DNA from: Helicobacter sp. 'house sparrow 1'
GTDB lineage: Bacteria > Campylobacterota > Campylobacteria > Campylobacterales > Helicobacteraceae
Direction: 5' to 3'
Assembly (NCBI RefSeq): GCF_900199585.1
Contig: NZ_FZQY01000004.1
Coordinates: forward strand, 310,001-374,000
Length of the DNA: 64,000 bases
The stretch's first letter is position 1. The number at the start of each line of letters is the position of its first letter. Positions 43,611 through 52,865 of the stretch are shown one piece after another. The translations under genes and the position numbers were made by a program. Under the pieces are notes generated by a model that made no database searches, was not told the DNA's origin, and saw only the letters and a list, made by a program, of their open reading frames with translations.

Positions 43611-44861
43611 TTAAAAGATTGGCTTATCATAAACAGGAAACTTATTTCCTAGTTCTTTAATTTGATTTTTAATATCCTCTTGTAATTTTTGGTTATGAAT
43701 ATCATCCAAAATATCTGCGATTTTATTAGCAATCCAAATAAATTCTTGCTCCTTCATGCCTCTAGCTGTTAATGCTGGAGATCCAATTCTAATACCACTT
43801 GTCACAGAAGGACTTCTTGTTTCGCCAGGAACAGTGTTTTTATTTACTGTAATTCCTGCATTTGCAAGAGCCATATCCGCATCCTTTCCGCTAAAATCCT
43901 TATTTAAGAAACTCATTAAAATAAGATGATTGTCTGTTCCACCACTTACAAGATCATAGCCTCTATTGATTAAAACCTTAGCCATTTCGCTGATATTGTT
44001 TTTGACTTGCTGTGCATAAGTTTTCCATTCAGGCTTAAGATTCTCACCAAAACCTACAGCTTTGCCTGCTATGATATGCATTAAAGGTCCTCCTTGATTA
44101 CCAGGAAAGACAGCTTTGTTGATTTTTTGTGCAATTTCTTCATCATTGCATAAAATCACCCCACCTCTAGGGCCTCTTAGAGTTTTATGCGTAGTTGTAG
44201 TGACAACATCACAATATGGGAAAGGGTTGGGGTAGCATTGTGCAACTACAAGACCAGCCACATGAGCAATATCACCCATCAACAATGCACCAACACTATC
44301 TGCAATCTCTCTAAATTTTTTGAAATCTAACTCTCTAGTATAGGCTGAGAAGCCACAAACAATGATTTTGGGTTTAATTACATTTGCATATTCAAGAAGC
44401 TTGTCATAGTTAATTCTTCCATCAAGATCTACACCATAAAAGAAGCTCTGATACATTTGACCTGTAATACTTACTTTTGAACCGTGTGTGAGGTGCCCTC
44501 CATGGCTTAGATCCATCCCTAAAATCTTATCATAAGGTTTAAGTAGTGCAGAATATACAGCCGTATTTGCTTGAGATCCAGAATGGGGTTGGACATTTGC
44601 AAAATTACATCCAAAAAGTTTTTTTGCACGCTCAATTGCAATGGTTTCAATTTCATCTACAAATTCACAACCACTATAGTATCTTTTTAAAGGGTAGCCT
44701 TCTGCGTATTTGTTGGTTAGAATACTTCCAACAGCTTCCATAACACTAGGGAAGGTATAGTTTTCACTAGCAATCATTTCTAGATGCTCATTTTGCCTTT
44801 TAAATTCCTTTTGGATGCTTAAAAAGATTTCCTTATCTGTTTGTTCTAAATAATAAGCCAT
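43611..44861 (-). CDS. glyA: Serine hydroxymethyltransferase
   Basis: A 416-residue PLP enzyme interconverting serine and glycine and charging tetrahydrofolate with one-carbon units. The family start ([18 protein letters not shown]), [13 protein letters not shown], and the PLP lysine in [14 protein letters not shown] (about residue 226) are present; length matches E. coli GlyA (417). I chose the second of two adjacent ATGs, seven bases after AGAGAGG; 44864 is possible. It follows lysS and cvpA in one run. Confidence 0.97.
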   Translation of the reverse strand: MAYYLEQTDKEIFLSIQKEFKRQNEHLEMIASENYTFPSVMEAVGSILTNKYAEGYPLKRYYSGCEFVDEIETIAIERAKKLFGCNFANVQPHSGSQANTAVYSALLKPYDKILGMDLSHGGHLTHGSKVSITGQMYQSFFYGVDLDGRINYDKLLEYANVIKPKIIVCGFSAYTRELDFKKFREIADSVGALLMGDIAHVAGLVVAQCYPNPFPYCDVVTTTTHKTLRGPRGGVILCNDEEIAQKINKAVFPGNQGGPLMHIIAGKAVGFGENLKPEWKTYAQQVKNNISEMAKVLINRGYDLVSGGTDNHLILMSFLNKDFSGKDADMALANAGITVNKNTVPGETRSPSVTSGIRIGSPALTARGMKEQEFIWIANKIADILDDIHNQKLQEDIKNQIKELGNKFPVYDKPIF

Positions 44862-44876
44862 CATAAAACCTCTCTT

Positions 44877-46385
44877 TTATAGGATTGAAGAATCATCTTC
44901 AGAATCTGATTTTACTATTTTCATTGCAGGAAATAGAATAACATCCTTGATTGTTTTTGCATTTGTAAGAAGCATTACTAAGCGGTCAATCCCTATACCT
45001 TGTCCTGCAGTAGGAGGCATCCCATAGCCTAAAGCCCAGACATAATCTTCATCCATATATTGGGCCTCTTCATCTCCTGCTTCTTTTTCTTTAACTTGTT
45101 GTTTAAATCTTTCTAATTGATCAATAGGGTCATTTAGCTCACTAAAGCCATTAGAAATCTCTCTTCCGCCTATAAAAAGCTCAAACCTATCTGCAATTTG
45201 ATAATCATTATCATTGCGTCTTGCAAGAGGGCTAATATCAATAGGATATTGTGTAATAAAAGTAGGGTTGATGAGTTTTTCTTCTACAAATGCATCAAAG
45301 GCCTCACCAAGTAGTTTTCCATAGCCCATTTGTGGTTCGATTTTGATTTGATTTTTTACTAGAAAATCTCTCAATTTTTCTTCACTCTCTATAATTTCTC
45401 TTTGGATCCCGCCAATCTTTTCTAGAGCATCTTTAAATCCAATAACTTCAAAATGATCAAAATCAATTTCATAGTTACCATAAGTAATTTTGTGCTCTAA
45501 GTTTAGAGAATCTAAAAGATAGATAAAAAATTCTTTAGTAAGTTTGATTAAATCCTCATAGGTCTTATAAGCCCAGTAAAACTCTATCATTGTAAATTCT
45601 GGATTGTGAGAATGATCCATTCCCTCATTTCTAAAATTTCTATTCATCTCAAAAACTGCTTCAAATCCACCAACAATGAGACGCTTTAAATAAAGCTCTG
45701 GGGCGATCCTTAGATATCTATCTGCATCAAGTGCATTATGATGTGTGATAAAAGGTCTAGCATTTGCTCCCCCAGGTATAGGATGGAGCATTGGAGTTTC
45801 CACTTCTAAGAACCCTTTTTCTTCAAAGAACTTACGCACTTTTGAAATAATTTGACTGCGAAGCTTAAAAGTCTCTTTAACTTCCCTATTCATAATAAGA
45901 TCTACATATCTTTGTCTATATCGTAGCTCTATGTCTGTAAGCCCGTGAAATTTTTCTGGTAGAGGGACAATGGACTTGGTTAGTAATTTATATTCTAAAG
46001 CATAGAGGCTTAATTCTCCTGTTTTTGTTACAAATGGAAATCCACAAACATTAATAAAATCTCCAACCTCAAGAGTTTTTTTGAGAATATCAAATTGTTC
46101 TTTAATATCATTTTGGGAAATATAGATCTGCAAATTTCCACTTTCATCCTCAATATTGACAAAACAAGCCTTCCCCATCATCCTTAAGAGTTTGACACGC
46201 CCCACTACATAAAAGTTGTTATCTGTATCCCTTTTTTCTTCCTGATTTTTTAGATATTCAAATTTTTGTGAAAAATCTTTATTAGAGATTGTTTTTTTGG
46301 CCTGATTGGAATAAGGATTATAATTTAAATCTTTGAGAGTTTGTACCTTAAGAAGTCTTTGTTTAATATATTGATTTTCAAACAT
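44877..46385 (-). CDS. lysS: Lysyl-tRNA synthetase (class II)
   Basis: A 502-residue class II synthetase. An N-terminal OB-fold anticodon-binding domain lies at about residues 60-150. The catalytic core has motif 1 ([20 protein letters not shown]), motif 2 ([15 protein letters not shown]) and motif 3 ([10 protein letters not shown]). I chose the ATG at 46385, six bases after AAGGG; the ATG at 46391 directly abuts that sequence. It sits between cvpA and glyA, as in H. pylori. Confidence 0.97.
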   Translation of the reverse strand: MFENQYIKQRLLKVQTLKDLNYNPYSNQAKKTISNKDFSQKFEYLKNQEEKRDTDNNFYVVGRVKLLRMMGKACFVNIEDESGNLQIYISQNDIKEQFDILKKTLEVGDFINVCGFPFVTKTGELSLYALEYKLLTKSIVPLPEKFHGLTDIELRYRQRYVDLIMNREVKETFKLRSQIISKVRKFFEEKGFLEVETPMLHPIPGGANARPFITHHNALDADRYLRIAPELYLKRLIVGGFEAVFEMNRNFRNEGMDHSHNPEFTMIEFYWAYKTYEDLIKLTKEFFIYLLDSLNLEHKITYGNYEIDFDHFEVIGFKDALEKIGGIQREIIESEEKLRDFLVKNQIKIEPQMGYGKLLGEAFDAFVEEKLINPTFITQYPIDISPLARRNDNDYQIADRFELFIGGREISNGFSELNDPIDQLERFKQQVKEKEAGDEEAQYMDEDYVWALGYGMPPTAGQGIGIDRLVMLLTNAKTIKDVILFPAMKIVKSDSEDDSSIL

Positions 46386-46408
46386 ATTCATCCCTTAGTT
46401 ATGTTTAT

Positions 46409-46987
46409 TTATTGAAGTGGAGCTTGGATTTTTTCTTGGATTTGTTCTATGGATTTTTGAACTTTTTTGTTTAATCCTTGCATCTTTTCTTCTACCTCTT
46501 TAACAGAATCAAATCGTACAATTATACGAGCAGTGTCCAGCATAGCATCATAAATTTTACTTTGTTGTGGCAATTTCTGCATAAAGTCAATCTCTTTAAC
46601 AAATTTAATTTCGCTAATCCCATAGATAATGCAAGAGAGAATGCAAAAACTCTTAACACAAGAAAATACAAAACCCAAAAGCCTGTCTAAAAGACTAAGA
46701 CTTGTGAATCTGATGAGTTTTGAAAAGACAATCCCAATCATCATAAAGCCAATCCAAAAAAATGACAATACAATAATAAAGCCCAGTGCAAGAGAGGCGG
46801 AGGAGCTATTGATATTATAGATGTGTTGATTAAAAAATACTGCCATCTCACCTGATAGCCTTGAAGCAAAAAATATCCCAGCAACAATGCCAATTAGTGT
46901 TGCAACTTCATGTATAAGACCACTTAAAAAACCCCTAGCGCCCAAAATTAAAACAAGTGCTAAAACTACAATATCAACATAGCTCAT
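46409..46987 (-). CDS. CvpA-family membrane protein
   Basis: A 192-residue membrane protein with four hydrophobic segments in the first 125 residues and a basic, coiled C-terminal tail. The start VDIVVLALVLILGARGFLSGLIHE matches the CvpA (colicin V production) family. The molecular function is unclear; family members affect envelope homeostasis. It is the first gene of the cvpA-lysS-glyA run and diverges from lnt. Confidence 0.85.
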   Translation of the reverse strand: MSYVDIVVLALVLILGARGFLSGLIHEVATLIGIVAGIFFASRLSGEMAVFFNQHIYNINSSSASLALGFIIVLSFFWIGFMMIGIVFSKLIRFTSLSLLDRLLGFVFSCVKSFCILSCIIYGISEIKFVKEIDFMQKLPQQSKIYDAMLDTARIIVRFDSVKEVEEKMQGLNKKVQKSIEQIQEKIQAPLQ

Positions 46988-47030
46988 AAGATTCCAATCA
47001 AAACTTAAAATAAACTAAAAATATTGTGCT

Positions 47031-47036
47031 ATTCTA
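47031..47036 (-). promoter_or_regulatory. Overlapping divergent -10 elements for cvpA-lysS-glyA and lnt
   Basis: TAGAAT on the minus strand, with the same bases read on the plus strand as TGCTATTCT (TATTCT at 47030-47035). Predicted starts are near 47024 (cvpA) and 47042 (lnt). The 82-base gap has no other recognisable signal. Confidence 0.4.
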
Positions 47037-47069
47037 CCAAAAATATTTGATTTTTTATGGGATAAAAAG

Positions 47070-48320
47070 ATGAAGGGTATTCAACTGGATTTTTTAAAAA
47101 AACAAGCTCAGGTATTTTGCCTAGCTTTTGTTTTTAGTTTGCCTATATTAAGTGGAGCATTTTTTTTAAGTTTTGAGCTTCAAAAGACTTATATTATTTT
47201 TAATAGTTTTTTTGCACTTTGTGCATTACTTGCGTTGATAAAAGTTCCAAAAAAAACACGCTTTTATTTTGGTTTTTATACTGGAGTTCTTCTATTTTAT
47301 TGGATATCTTTAAGCTTTAGATTCTCTCCTATGCCTTGGCTAATGCCTTTGATTATCCTAGCAGTAGCATCTATTTATGGTGTTATTTTTACTTTTCTTT
47401 TGTGGTTTGAAAATATATTTTTTCGGTGCTTTAGTGTTTTTATCTTAGGATTTATACACCCATTTTATTTTGATTGGCTTTTTGTGGAATCTTTTTTTGC
47501 TTATAGTATTTTTGGCGTGGATAAAATTAGCTTGTTTTGTATTCTGGTTGCTTTAGTTTTATTTTTAACTCAAGAAGGAAGAAAAAAAACTCTTGCAGTG
47601 TTATTTCTTTTTATTGCAACCCTCCAAACTGATTTTAAAACTGCTTACAATTCTCCTTTGCAAATTCAATTAGTTCATACTTCAATCCCCCAAAAAATCA
47701 GATGGGATCAAACAAGTTTCAATGAGATTGTGCGAAAAAATTTTGAAATGATTAAGCAGGCTAAAGAAGATTTAAAAGAAATGATTATTTTTCCAGAAAC
47801 AGCTTTTCCCACACTTCTTAATCAAGATTTATTTTTACTCAAAGAACTAAAAGAGCAAAGTAGGGATATTACAATTGTTGCAGGAGGATTGCGTGCGGAT
47901 AATCAGCAAGTTTTTAATTCTACTTATATTTTTAATCAAGGCAAAGTAGAGATTATTGATAAGGTGGTATTAGCACCTTTTGGGGAGAAGATTCCACTCC
48001 CAGATTTTTTGGCAAAGCCTTTGCAAAAAATTTTTTTCAACACAACAGAGGGATTTGTATCTGCAGAAAAACCAAAGGATTTTAAGGTTAAAAACTTTGT
48101 CTTTAGAAATGCGATTTGTTATGAGGGAACCTCAAGTATTATTTATAAAGATAAGCCAAAATATGTGGTGGTAATCAGCAATAATGCTTGGTTTGATCCT
48201 AGCATAGAGCCATTTTTTCAGCAAATTTTATTGAAATACTATGCTAGAATCTCAAAATCTTTGATTTTGCATAGTGCAAACTCTTCAAATTCTATGATCA
48301 TTTCTCCAAGCCTATTTTAA
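47070..48320 (+). CDS. lnt: Apolipoprotein N-acyltransferase
   Basis: A 416-residue inner-membrane enzyme that adds the third acyl chain to lipoproteins. Six or more hydrophobic segments fill the first 190 residues, then a nitrilase-type periplasmic domain carries the catalytic Glu in IFPETAFPTLL (about residue 242), Lys in LAPFGEKIPLP (about 306) and Cys in RNAICYEG (about 350). It is shorter than E. coli Lnt (512) but all three catalytic residues are present. Confidence 0.93.
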   Translation: MKGIQLDFLKKQAQVFCLAFVFSLPILSGAFFLSFELQKTYIIFNSFFALCALLALIKVPKKTRFYFGFYTGVLLFYWISLSFRFSPMPWLMPLIILAVASIYGVIFTFLLWFENIFFRCFSVFILGFIHPFYFDWLFVESFFAYSIFGVDKISLFCILVALVLFLTQEGRKKTLAVLFLFIATLQTDFKTAYNSPLQIQLVHTSIPQKIRWDQTSFNEIVRKNFEMIKQAKEDLKEMIIFPETAFPTLLNQDLFLLKELKEQSRDITIVAGGLRADNQQVFNSTYIFNQGKVEIIDKVVLAPFGEKIPLPDFLAKPLQKIFFNTTEGFVSAEKPKDFKVKNFVFRNAICYEGTSSIIYKDKPKYVVVISNNAWFDPSIEPFFQQILLKYYARISKSLILHSANSSNSMIISPSLF

Positions 48321-48371
48321 AAATGTAAGGATAGATAGGAAGAGGCAGATAAAAATGACTAGGAAATAATA

Positions 48372-49016
48372 ATGATTTTAAGAGCAAGAAACCTTACACA
48401 TAGTTTTGAACATTTATTGTATGAGAATCTAAACTTTGAGCTTGAAGCTTCCCAATCTATGGCAATTTTAGGAGTAAGTGGAAGTGGAAAATCAAGCATA
48501 TTAAACCATCTCTCCACAATGCTACCTCCCAATAAGGGAAAAATCGATCTTTGTGGCAAAGAGGATGTTTATGCTTTATCTAAGCAAGAGCTTTTAAAAA
48601 TTAGACGCTATGATTTAGGGATTATTTTCCAATCCCATTATCTACTTAGAGGTTTTAGTGCGCAAGAGAATTTAAAAATTGCCACTTTGCTTGCAGAGAC
48701 TTTGATTGATGAGGAGGTATTGCAAGCTTTACAAATAAAGGATGTTCTATCTCAAAATATAGGAAGCTTAAGTGGAGGACAACAACAGAGGGTTTCTATT
48801 GCTAGGGTTTTATGCAAAAGACCAAAGATAATTTTTGCAGATGAACCTACAGGAAATTTAGATTCTCAAACTGCAAAAAGCGTAATGGATAAGATTTTTG
48901 AATATATTAAGAAAAATCATTCTGCATTGATTCTAGCAACACATGATGAAGAATTAGCAAGGCGCTGTGATTTTGTATATCGACTTAAGGATAAAAAGCT
49001 GGTGCAAGAGAACTAA
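48372..49016 (+). CDS. ABC transporter ATP-binding protein (LolD/MacB type)
   Basis: A 214-residue ATPase. Walker A is LGVSGSGKSSIL (about residue 35), the signature is LSGGQQQRVSIARVL (about 136), Walker B is IIFADEPTGNLDSQ. The DEPTGNLD form places it in the LolD/MacB/FtsE group. Because it follows lnt, a role in lipoprotein release (LolD) is plausible, but no membrane partner is adjacent. An AGGA ribosome-binding site lies just upstream. Confidence 0.88.
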   Translation: MILRARNLTHSFEHLLYENLNFELEASQSMAILGVSGSGKSSILNHLSTMLPPNKGKIDLCGKEDVYALSKQELLKIRRYDLGIIFQSHYLLRGFSAQENLKIATLLAETLIDEEVLQALQIKDVLSQNIGSLSGGQQQRVSIARVLCKRPKIIFADEPTGNLDSQTAKSVMDKIFEYIKKNHSALILATHDEELARRCDFVYRLKDKKLVQEN

Positions 49017-49021
49017 ATAAG

Positions 49022-49903
49022 CTAAAAATAAAATGTATAAGCAACTCTTATTTCTAAATTCTTTTGAATCTCAAAGCTTTGTTTTAGGGTTTGTTCTGCC
49101 CAAATATTTGTAGTTTCATTAACACTATTCCAAGAAGTGTGTTTGAGATAATAATAAGGAATTTTTACCCCAACTTCTAGGCGATCATTTTTGCTAAGAT
49201 AGAGCTGTCCTCCCAAATTTAAAAACAATCCATTCCCAGAGGCATAAAATGCATCCTCTTGATTGCCATAAAAAGATTCATTAACCCAATAATTACTTTT
49301 AAGCAAACTAACTTCTACACCAAATCCAGCAAAAACACCAAGTTTCATAAATGGAAAATTTGCCCATTTTTTTGAAAAAAAATAATCAAGAGGTAGGTTG
49401 GCAAAGAAGTCAAGATTGAGACTAAAGGTAGTCATAACTGCATTGCCTAATAAAAATTGCTGTTGGGTTCTTGGACTTAGCATATTAACAGATGAGATAA
49501 TGGGGGTGCCATTATTATCTCCTGTAATTGTTTGAAAATTTTCATCTCTAGGGGCTTTAGTGGTTGCTTTGCCTTCTAGACTTCCTAGTGATGCTTGAGA
49601 GACTTCTATGCCTCCATAGATTCTAAGACCTGATATATGTAATTTATCAAAAACTGCTTCATCTCCAAAAATAAATCTAAAAGTGGGGCTACTATGACCT
49701 TTGTATCTCCCAAAAGATTCTCCACCAATACACACACCGCCCTCACAACTATTATTATCTTTTGTGATAATTTGTGAAAAATCTGTTTTTAAAGCGCTAC
49801 CAAATCCAGCTCCAAATCCCACAAAAAGATTATTTTCAATACCAAAAACAAAACTTAAAAAACTAAAGTAGAAAAAAATAAAAGAAAATAGTTTTTTTTT
49901 CAC
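49022..49903 (-). CDS. Outer-membrane beta-barrel protein with GTG start on an A9 tract
   Basis: A 293-residue protein with a signal peptide (MKKKLFSFIFFYFSFLSFVFG) and a C-terminus ending AYTFYF. It shares with the 1450-3650 cluster the LRIYGG block and NDRLEVGVKIPYYYL late block, so it is a distant member of the same barrel family. A Cys pair in NSCEGGVCIG could form a short loop. The start is GTG, sharing one base with the dus stop, directly followed by nine A (bases 49892-49900), so a one-base slip would abort translation after a few codons. Confidence 0.8.
   Translation of the reverse strand: MKKKLFSFIFFYFSFLSFVFGIENNLFVGFGAGFGSALKTDFSQIITKDNNSCEGGVCIGGESFGRYKGHSSPTFRFIFGDEAVFDKLHISGLRIYGGIEVSQASLGSLEGKATTKAPRDENFQTITGDNNGTPIISSVNMLSPRTQQQFLLGNAVMTTFSLNLDFFANLPLDYFFSKKWANFPFMKLGVFAGFGVEVSLLKSNYWVNESFYGNQEDAFYASGNGLFLNLGGQLYLSKNDRLEVGVKIPYYYLKHTSWNSVNETTNIWAEQTLKQSFEIQKNLEIRVAYTFYF
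49892..49900 (-). repeat. A9 homopolymer directly after the OMP start codon
   Basis: Nine A on the coding strand encode codons 2-4 (Lys-Lys-Lys). Homopolymers near the start of surface-protein genes are the typical on/off switch in Helicobacter, though a nine-base A tract is on the short side. Confidence 0.65.
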
Positions 49904-50892
49904 TACATACTCTTTTTGTTTAGTGTTACAAGTTGTGGCAACTCATCTTGGATCAAAAGATGAGTTTCAAAAAACCTTTCAATACTTTCTCGCATTTCTT
50001 TAGCATCAGAAATATTATTGACTTGATTGCGATAAGTGCTTGCTTCTTGATGCCCTTTTGCATAGGCATGCAAATTCTTTCGAAACATAATCACACCACG
50101 ATCTCCATAAAAATCTACCATTGCATCAAAATGTTTTAAAACTAATTCTTTTTTAATGATAGGAGGTATTTCTGTAGTTTTATTTTTAATCTGCCAAAAA
50201 ATCCAGGGCATACTAATAGCAGCCCTTCCTATCATCAATCCATCCGCACCCGTTTGATTTAAGACCCTATTTGCTATCTCATAGTTTGTAATTTCACCAT
50301 TTGCAATCACAGGGATATTTAAAATGGATTTTATCTTTGCAATACTTTCATAATCTATCTTATCTTTTTTATAACCATCTGCCCTTGTGCGCCCATGGAC
50401 TACCACAAAATCAACATCTGCATCTTTTAATGCATTTGCAATCTCAATGGGGATTTTTTTATCAAATCCAAGCCTAACTTTCACGCTACTATAGGGTTTA
50501 TTACTTACCTCTTTAATTGTATTTAGAATCTTTACAAGCAGGGGTAAGTCTTTAAGTAAAGCACTTCCATTTCCATGGTTTGCTACTTTTGGTGCAGGAC
50601 AGCCACAATTAAAGTCAATAATATCAATACCATCAATAGTATTAAGGCATTCTACTGCCTTTGTAATAATTTCAATTTTTGAACCAGAAATTTGCACAGA
50701 ATAGGGAGTTTCTTGTGGTGATTTTTCAACCATTCTTAGGGTTTTGGCATTGGAATAAACAAGAGCATGAGAGCTTATCATCTCACTTACTGTAATATCC
50801 ACACCAAATTGTTTTACCACACTCCTAAAGGGCAAATCTGTATAGCCTGCTAGAGGAGCTAGCATTAAAAGATTATCAAAACAAATTTGCAT
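49903..50892 (-). CDS. dus: tRNA-dihydrouridine synthase (DusB-like)
   Basis: A 329-residue FMN enzyme reducing uridines in tRNA. The TIM barrel starts LMLAPLAGYTDLPFRSV, the catalytic cysteine lies in FNCGCPAPKV (about residue 100), and VHGRTRADGY and MIGRAAISMPWIF follow. The general layout is closest to DusB, the ancestral type, but the modified position cannot be read. The TAG stop overlaps the GTG of the barrel gene, so the two are coupled. Confidence 0.93.
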   Translation of the reverse strand: MQICFDNLLMLAPLAGYTDLPFRSVVKQFGVDITVSEMISSHALVYSNAKTLRMVEKSPQETPYSVQISGSKIEIITKAVECLNTIDGIDIIDFNCGCPAPKVANHGNGSALLKDLPLLVKILNTIKEVSNKPYSSVKVRLGFDKKIPIEIANALKDADVDFVVVHGRTRADGYKKDKIDYESIAKIKSILNIPVIANGEITNYEIANRVLNQTGADGLMIGRAAISMPWIFWQIKNKTTEIPPIIKKELVLKHFDAMVDFYGDRGVIMFRKNLHAYAKGHQEASTYRNQVNNISDAKEMRESIERFFETHLLIQDELPQLVTLNKKSM

Positions 50893-50932
50893 TAGCTCTA
50901 TAACCTCTATTTTTAGTAAAATATTTTGACTT

Positions 50933-50938
50933 ATTATA
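50933..50938 (-). promoter_or_regulatory. TATAAT -10 box for dus and the OMP gene
   Basis: A perfect TATAAT (GGGCTATAATAAG) on the minus strand, between the queC stop and the dus ATG, about 41 bases before the start. The outer-membrane protein gene downstream would share this transcript. Confidence 0.55.
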
Positions 50939-50943
50939 GCCCA

Positions 50944-51612
50944 TTATTGAGATAAAAATATTTCATAAGCATTCTTACGCAAAATACAAGCATTGCACTT
51001 ACTGCAACCATAACCCCAGGGATGCCTTTGTGTTCTTACTCCCTCATAACAGGTATGAGAATCTTCTAAAACAACCTCTAAGATTCCCAATTCTTTTGCG
51101 AGTTTAAATTCTTCTGCTTTTGTCATCGCAATCAAGGGAGTATGGATTTTAATTTGGGTTTGTGCCCCTAAATTTAGAGTATTTTCAATGCTTTCTATAA
51201 ATTCTTTTCTACAATCAGGATATCCGCTATAATCTTGTTCTGATACCCCAATGGCAAGATGATTTGCATTTATCTTTTGTGCAAAGCTATGAGCCAAAGT
51301 AATAAATAATGCATTGCGGTTTGGCACAAAAGAAGCAGGAAGTTTTTTATTGGCGATATGGGGTTGATTGACATCTTGAGAATTATTTGCAAAAAGAGCA
51401 GATTCGCTAATTTGATTTAAAAAATCAATACAAATAAGCTTAAGGGGTAAATCTAGCTTTTTTGCAATAATTTCTGCTTGCTCTAATTCTACTTTGTGTT
51501 TTTGCCCATAATTAAATCCAAGCAAAAATACATCATCAAACTTTTTTTTAGCCCACCCCGCTACCGTGGTGCTATCTTGACCCCCGCTAAAAATCACTAA
51601 ACATCTATCCAT
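50944..51612 (-). CDS. queC: 7-cyano-7-deazaguanine synthase QueC
   Basis: A 222-residue ATP-dependent enzyme making preQ0 in queuosine biosynthesis. The pyrophosphatase P-loop is VIFSGGQDSTT near the N-terminus, and the C-terminal zinc site is the GCSKCNACILRK cysteine cluster. No other queuosine gene is in the window. It diverges from cca over a 48-base gap. Confidence 0.96.
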   Translation of the reverse strand: MDRCLVIFSGGQDSTTVAGWAKKKFDDVFLLGFNYGQKHKVELEQAEIIAKKLDLPLKLICIDFLNQISESALFANNSQDVNQPHIANKKLPASFVPNRNALFITLAHSFAQKINANHLAIGVSEQDYSGYPDCRKEFIESIENTLNLGAQTQIKIHTPLIAMTKAEEFKLAKELGILEVVLEDSHTCYEGVRTQRHPWGYGCSKCNACILRKNAYEIFLSQ

Positions 51613-51634
51613 TACAGCCCCTGATCATTTTTGT

Positions 51635-51640
51635 TATAAT
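51635..51640 (+). promoter_or_regulatory. TATAAT -10 box for cca
   Basis: A perfect TATAAT 20 bases before the first cca ATG. The short leader contains AGGGG as a ribosome-binding site. The queC promoter must lie in the same 48 bases on the opposite strand. Confidence 0.6.
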
Positions 51641-51663
51641 ACCCAAAAAATAGGGGTTAAATG

Positions 51664-52824
51664 ATGTTTTTATTACCACAAAATGTGCTAAAAATCTTTG
51701 ATTTTCTAAAAGATTTTGAAGTATATTTGATAGGTGGTTGCGTTCGAGATTTATTACTTCATAATAAGCCTAAAGATTTTGATTTTACTACACAGGCTAC
51801 ACCCAAAGAAATGCTAGAAATTTTTCAAAAACATAAAATTAAAACAATAGATATTGGTATAGAGTTTGGAACAATTGCTCTGCTTTTGGATAATGAAGTT
51901 TATGAGATTACAACTTTTAGAGAAGAGAGTGTGTATAAGAATTTTAGAAAGCCAGAGAGCATCAAGTTTTCACTTAGTTTGCTAGAGGATACCAAGCGCA
52001 GAGATTTTACCTGCAATGCAATTGCTTATCACCCACAAAAAGGGATTATAGATTATCACAATGGGCAACAAGATTTAAAAAATAAAATTTTAAGAGCAAT
52101 TGGAGATCCAAAGCAGAGATTCTTAGAAGATGCGCTTAGAATATTGCGTGCCATAGGTTTTGCTTCAAGGTTTGATTTTGAAATTGAAGAACTTACAAAA
52201 CAATCTATGCTAGAAAATAGAGAACTTTTATCTTTTATTTCAAAGGAGCGTATTACAGCAGAATGGGAAAAAATGCTAAATGCACCATTTTTTGCAAAAA
52301 CTTTTCCACAATTTAGTCCAATCTTTGAGGTCATCTTTAAAGATAAGATTTCTTTACCACAAAAGTTATCTAGTGATTTTTGTCTTAGAAATGCCCAGAT
52401 TCTAAAAGATTCTAAAAAGCTAGATTTTATTAATCTCTCTAAAGCAAAAAAAGAAGAGATTAAAGCCTATATGCAGTGGCAAATCTCCACACATTTCAAA
52501 GATAAAATTGCAATTAAAAAAATGCTATCTCTCTATCCTAGAGAGTGGGTTGAGAAGTTTCTAGTTCAAGATGAGGAAAAATATAAGATCTTACAAGAGA
52601 TTTTTGAGAAAAATGAAACCTATAAAATCAAAGATTTAAAGGTAAATGGTTCAGATTTATTAGCTTTTAAGGGCAAGCAAAGAGGTGAAGTATTGCAAGA
52701 TATACTAGATAAAGTAATAAGGGGAGAATTGAAAAATCAAAGAGAAGAGTTATTAAAACATATTGCTAGAAAATTAAACTCCTATCATAAAGCCACCAGA
52801 AAAAATACATATAAGAGTAGGTAA
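51664..52824 (+). CDS. cca: CCA-adding tRNA nucleotidyltransferase
   Basis: A 386-residue class II nucleotidyltransferase that completes or repairs the tRNA 3' CCA end. The head has YLIGGCVRDLLL (about residue 22), the metal-binding KDFDF, the RRDFTCNAIAY block, and EDALRILRAIGFASRF in the neck. The rest is the helical body and tail. I chose the second of two adjacent ATGs, seven bases after GGGG; 51661 is possible. A-adding and CC-adding relatives exist, so full CCA activity is inferred. Confidence 0.92.
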   Translation: MFLLPQNVLKIFDFLKDFEVYLIGGCVRDLLLHNKPKDFDFTTQATPKEMLEIFQKHKIKTIDIGIEFGTIALLLDNEVYEITTFREESVYKNFRKPESIKFSLSLLEDTKRRDFTCNAIAYHPQKGIIDYHNGQQDLKNKILRAIGDPKQRFLEDALRILRAIGFASRFDFEIEELTKQSMLENRELLSFISKERITAEWEKMLNAPFFAKTFPQFSPIFEVIFKDKISLPQKLSSDFCLRNAQILKDSKKLDFINLSKAKKEEIKAYMQWQISTHFKDKIAIKKMLSLYPREWVEKFLVQDEEKYKILQEIFEKNETYKIKDLKVNGSDLLAFKGKQRGEVLQDILDKVIRGELKNQREELLKHIARKLNSYHKATRKNTYKSR

Positions 52825-52828
52825 AATC

Positions 52829-52859
52829 AATCTAAAGGCCATTAAAGGCACTTTAGATT
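52829..52859. terminator. Bidirectional hairpin between cca and tal
   Basis: AATCTAAAG and CTTTAGATT form a 9-base-pair outer stem, and inside it GCC pairs with GGC around ATTAAA, with one bulged A. A TTTT run follows on the plus strand. It lies in the 41-base gap between the two convergent stop codons. Confidence 0.8.
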
Positions 52860-52865
52860 TTGGCC

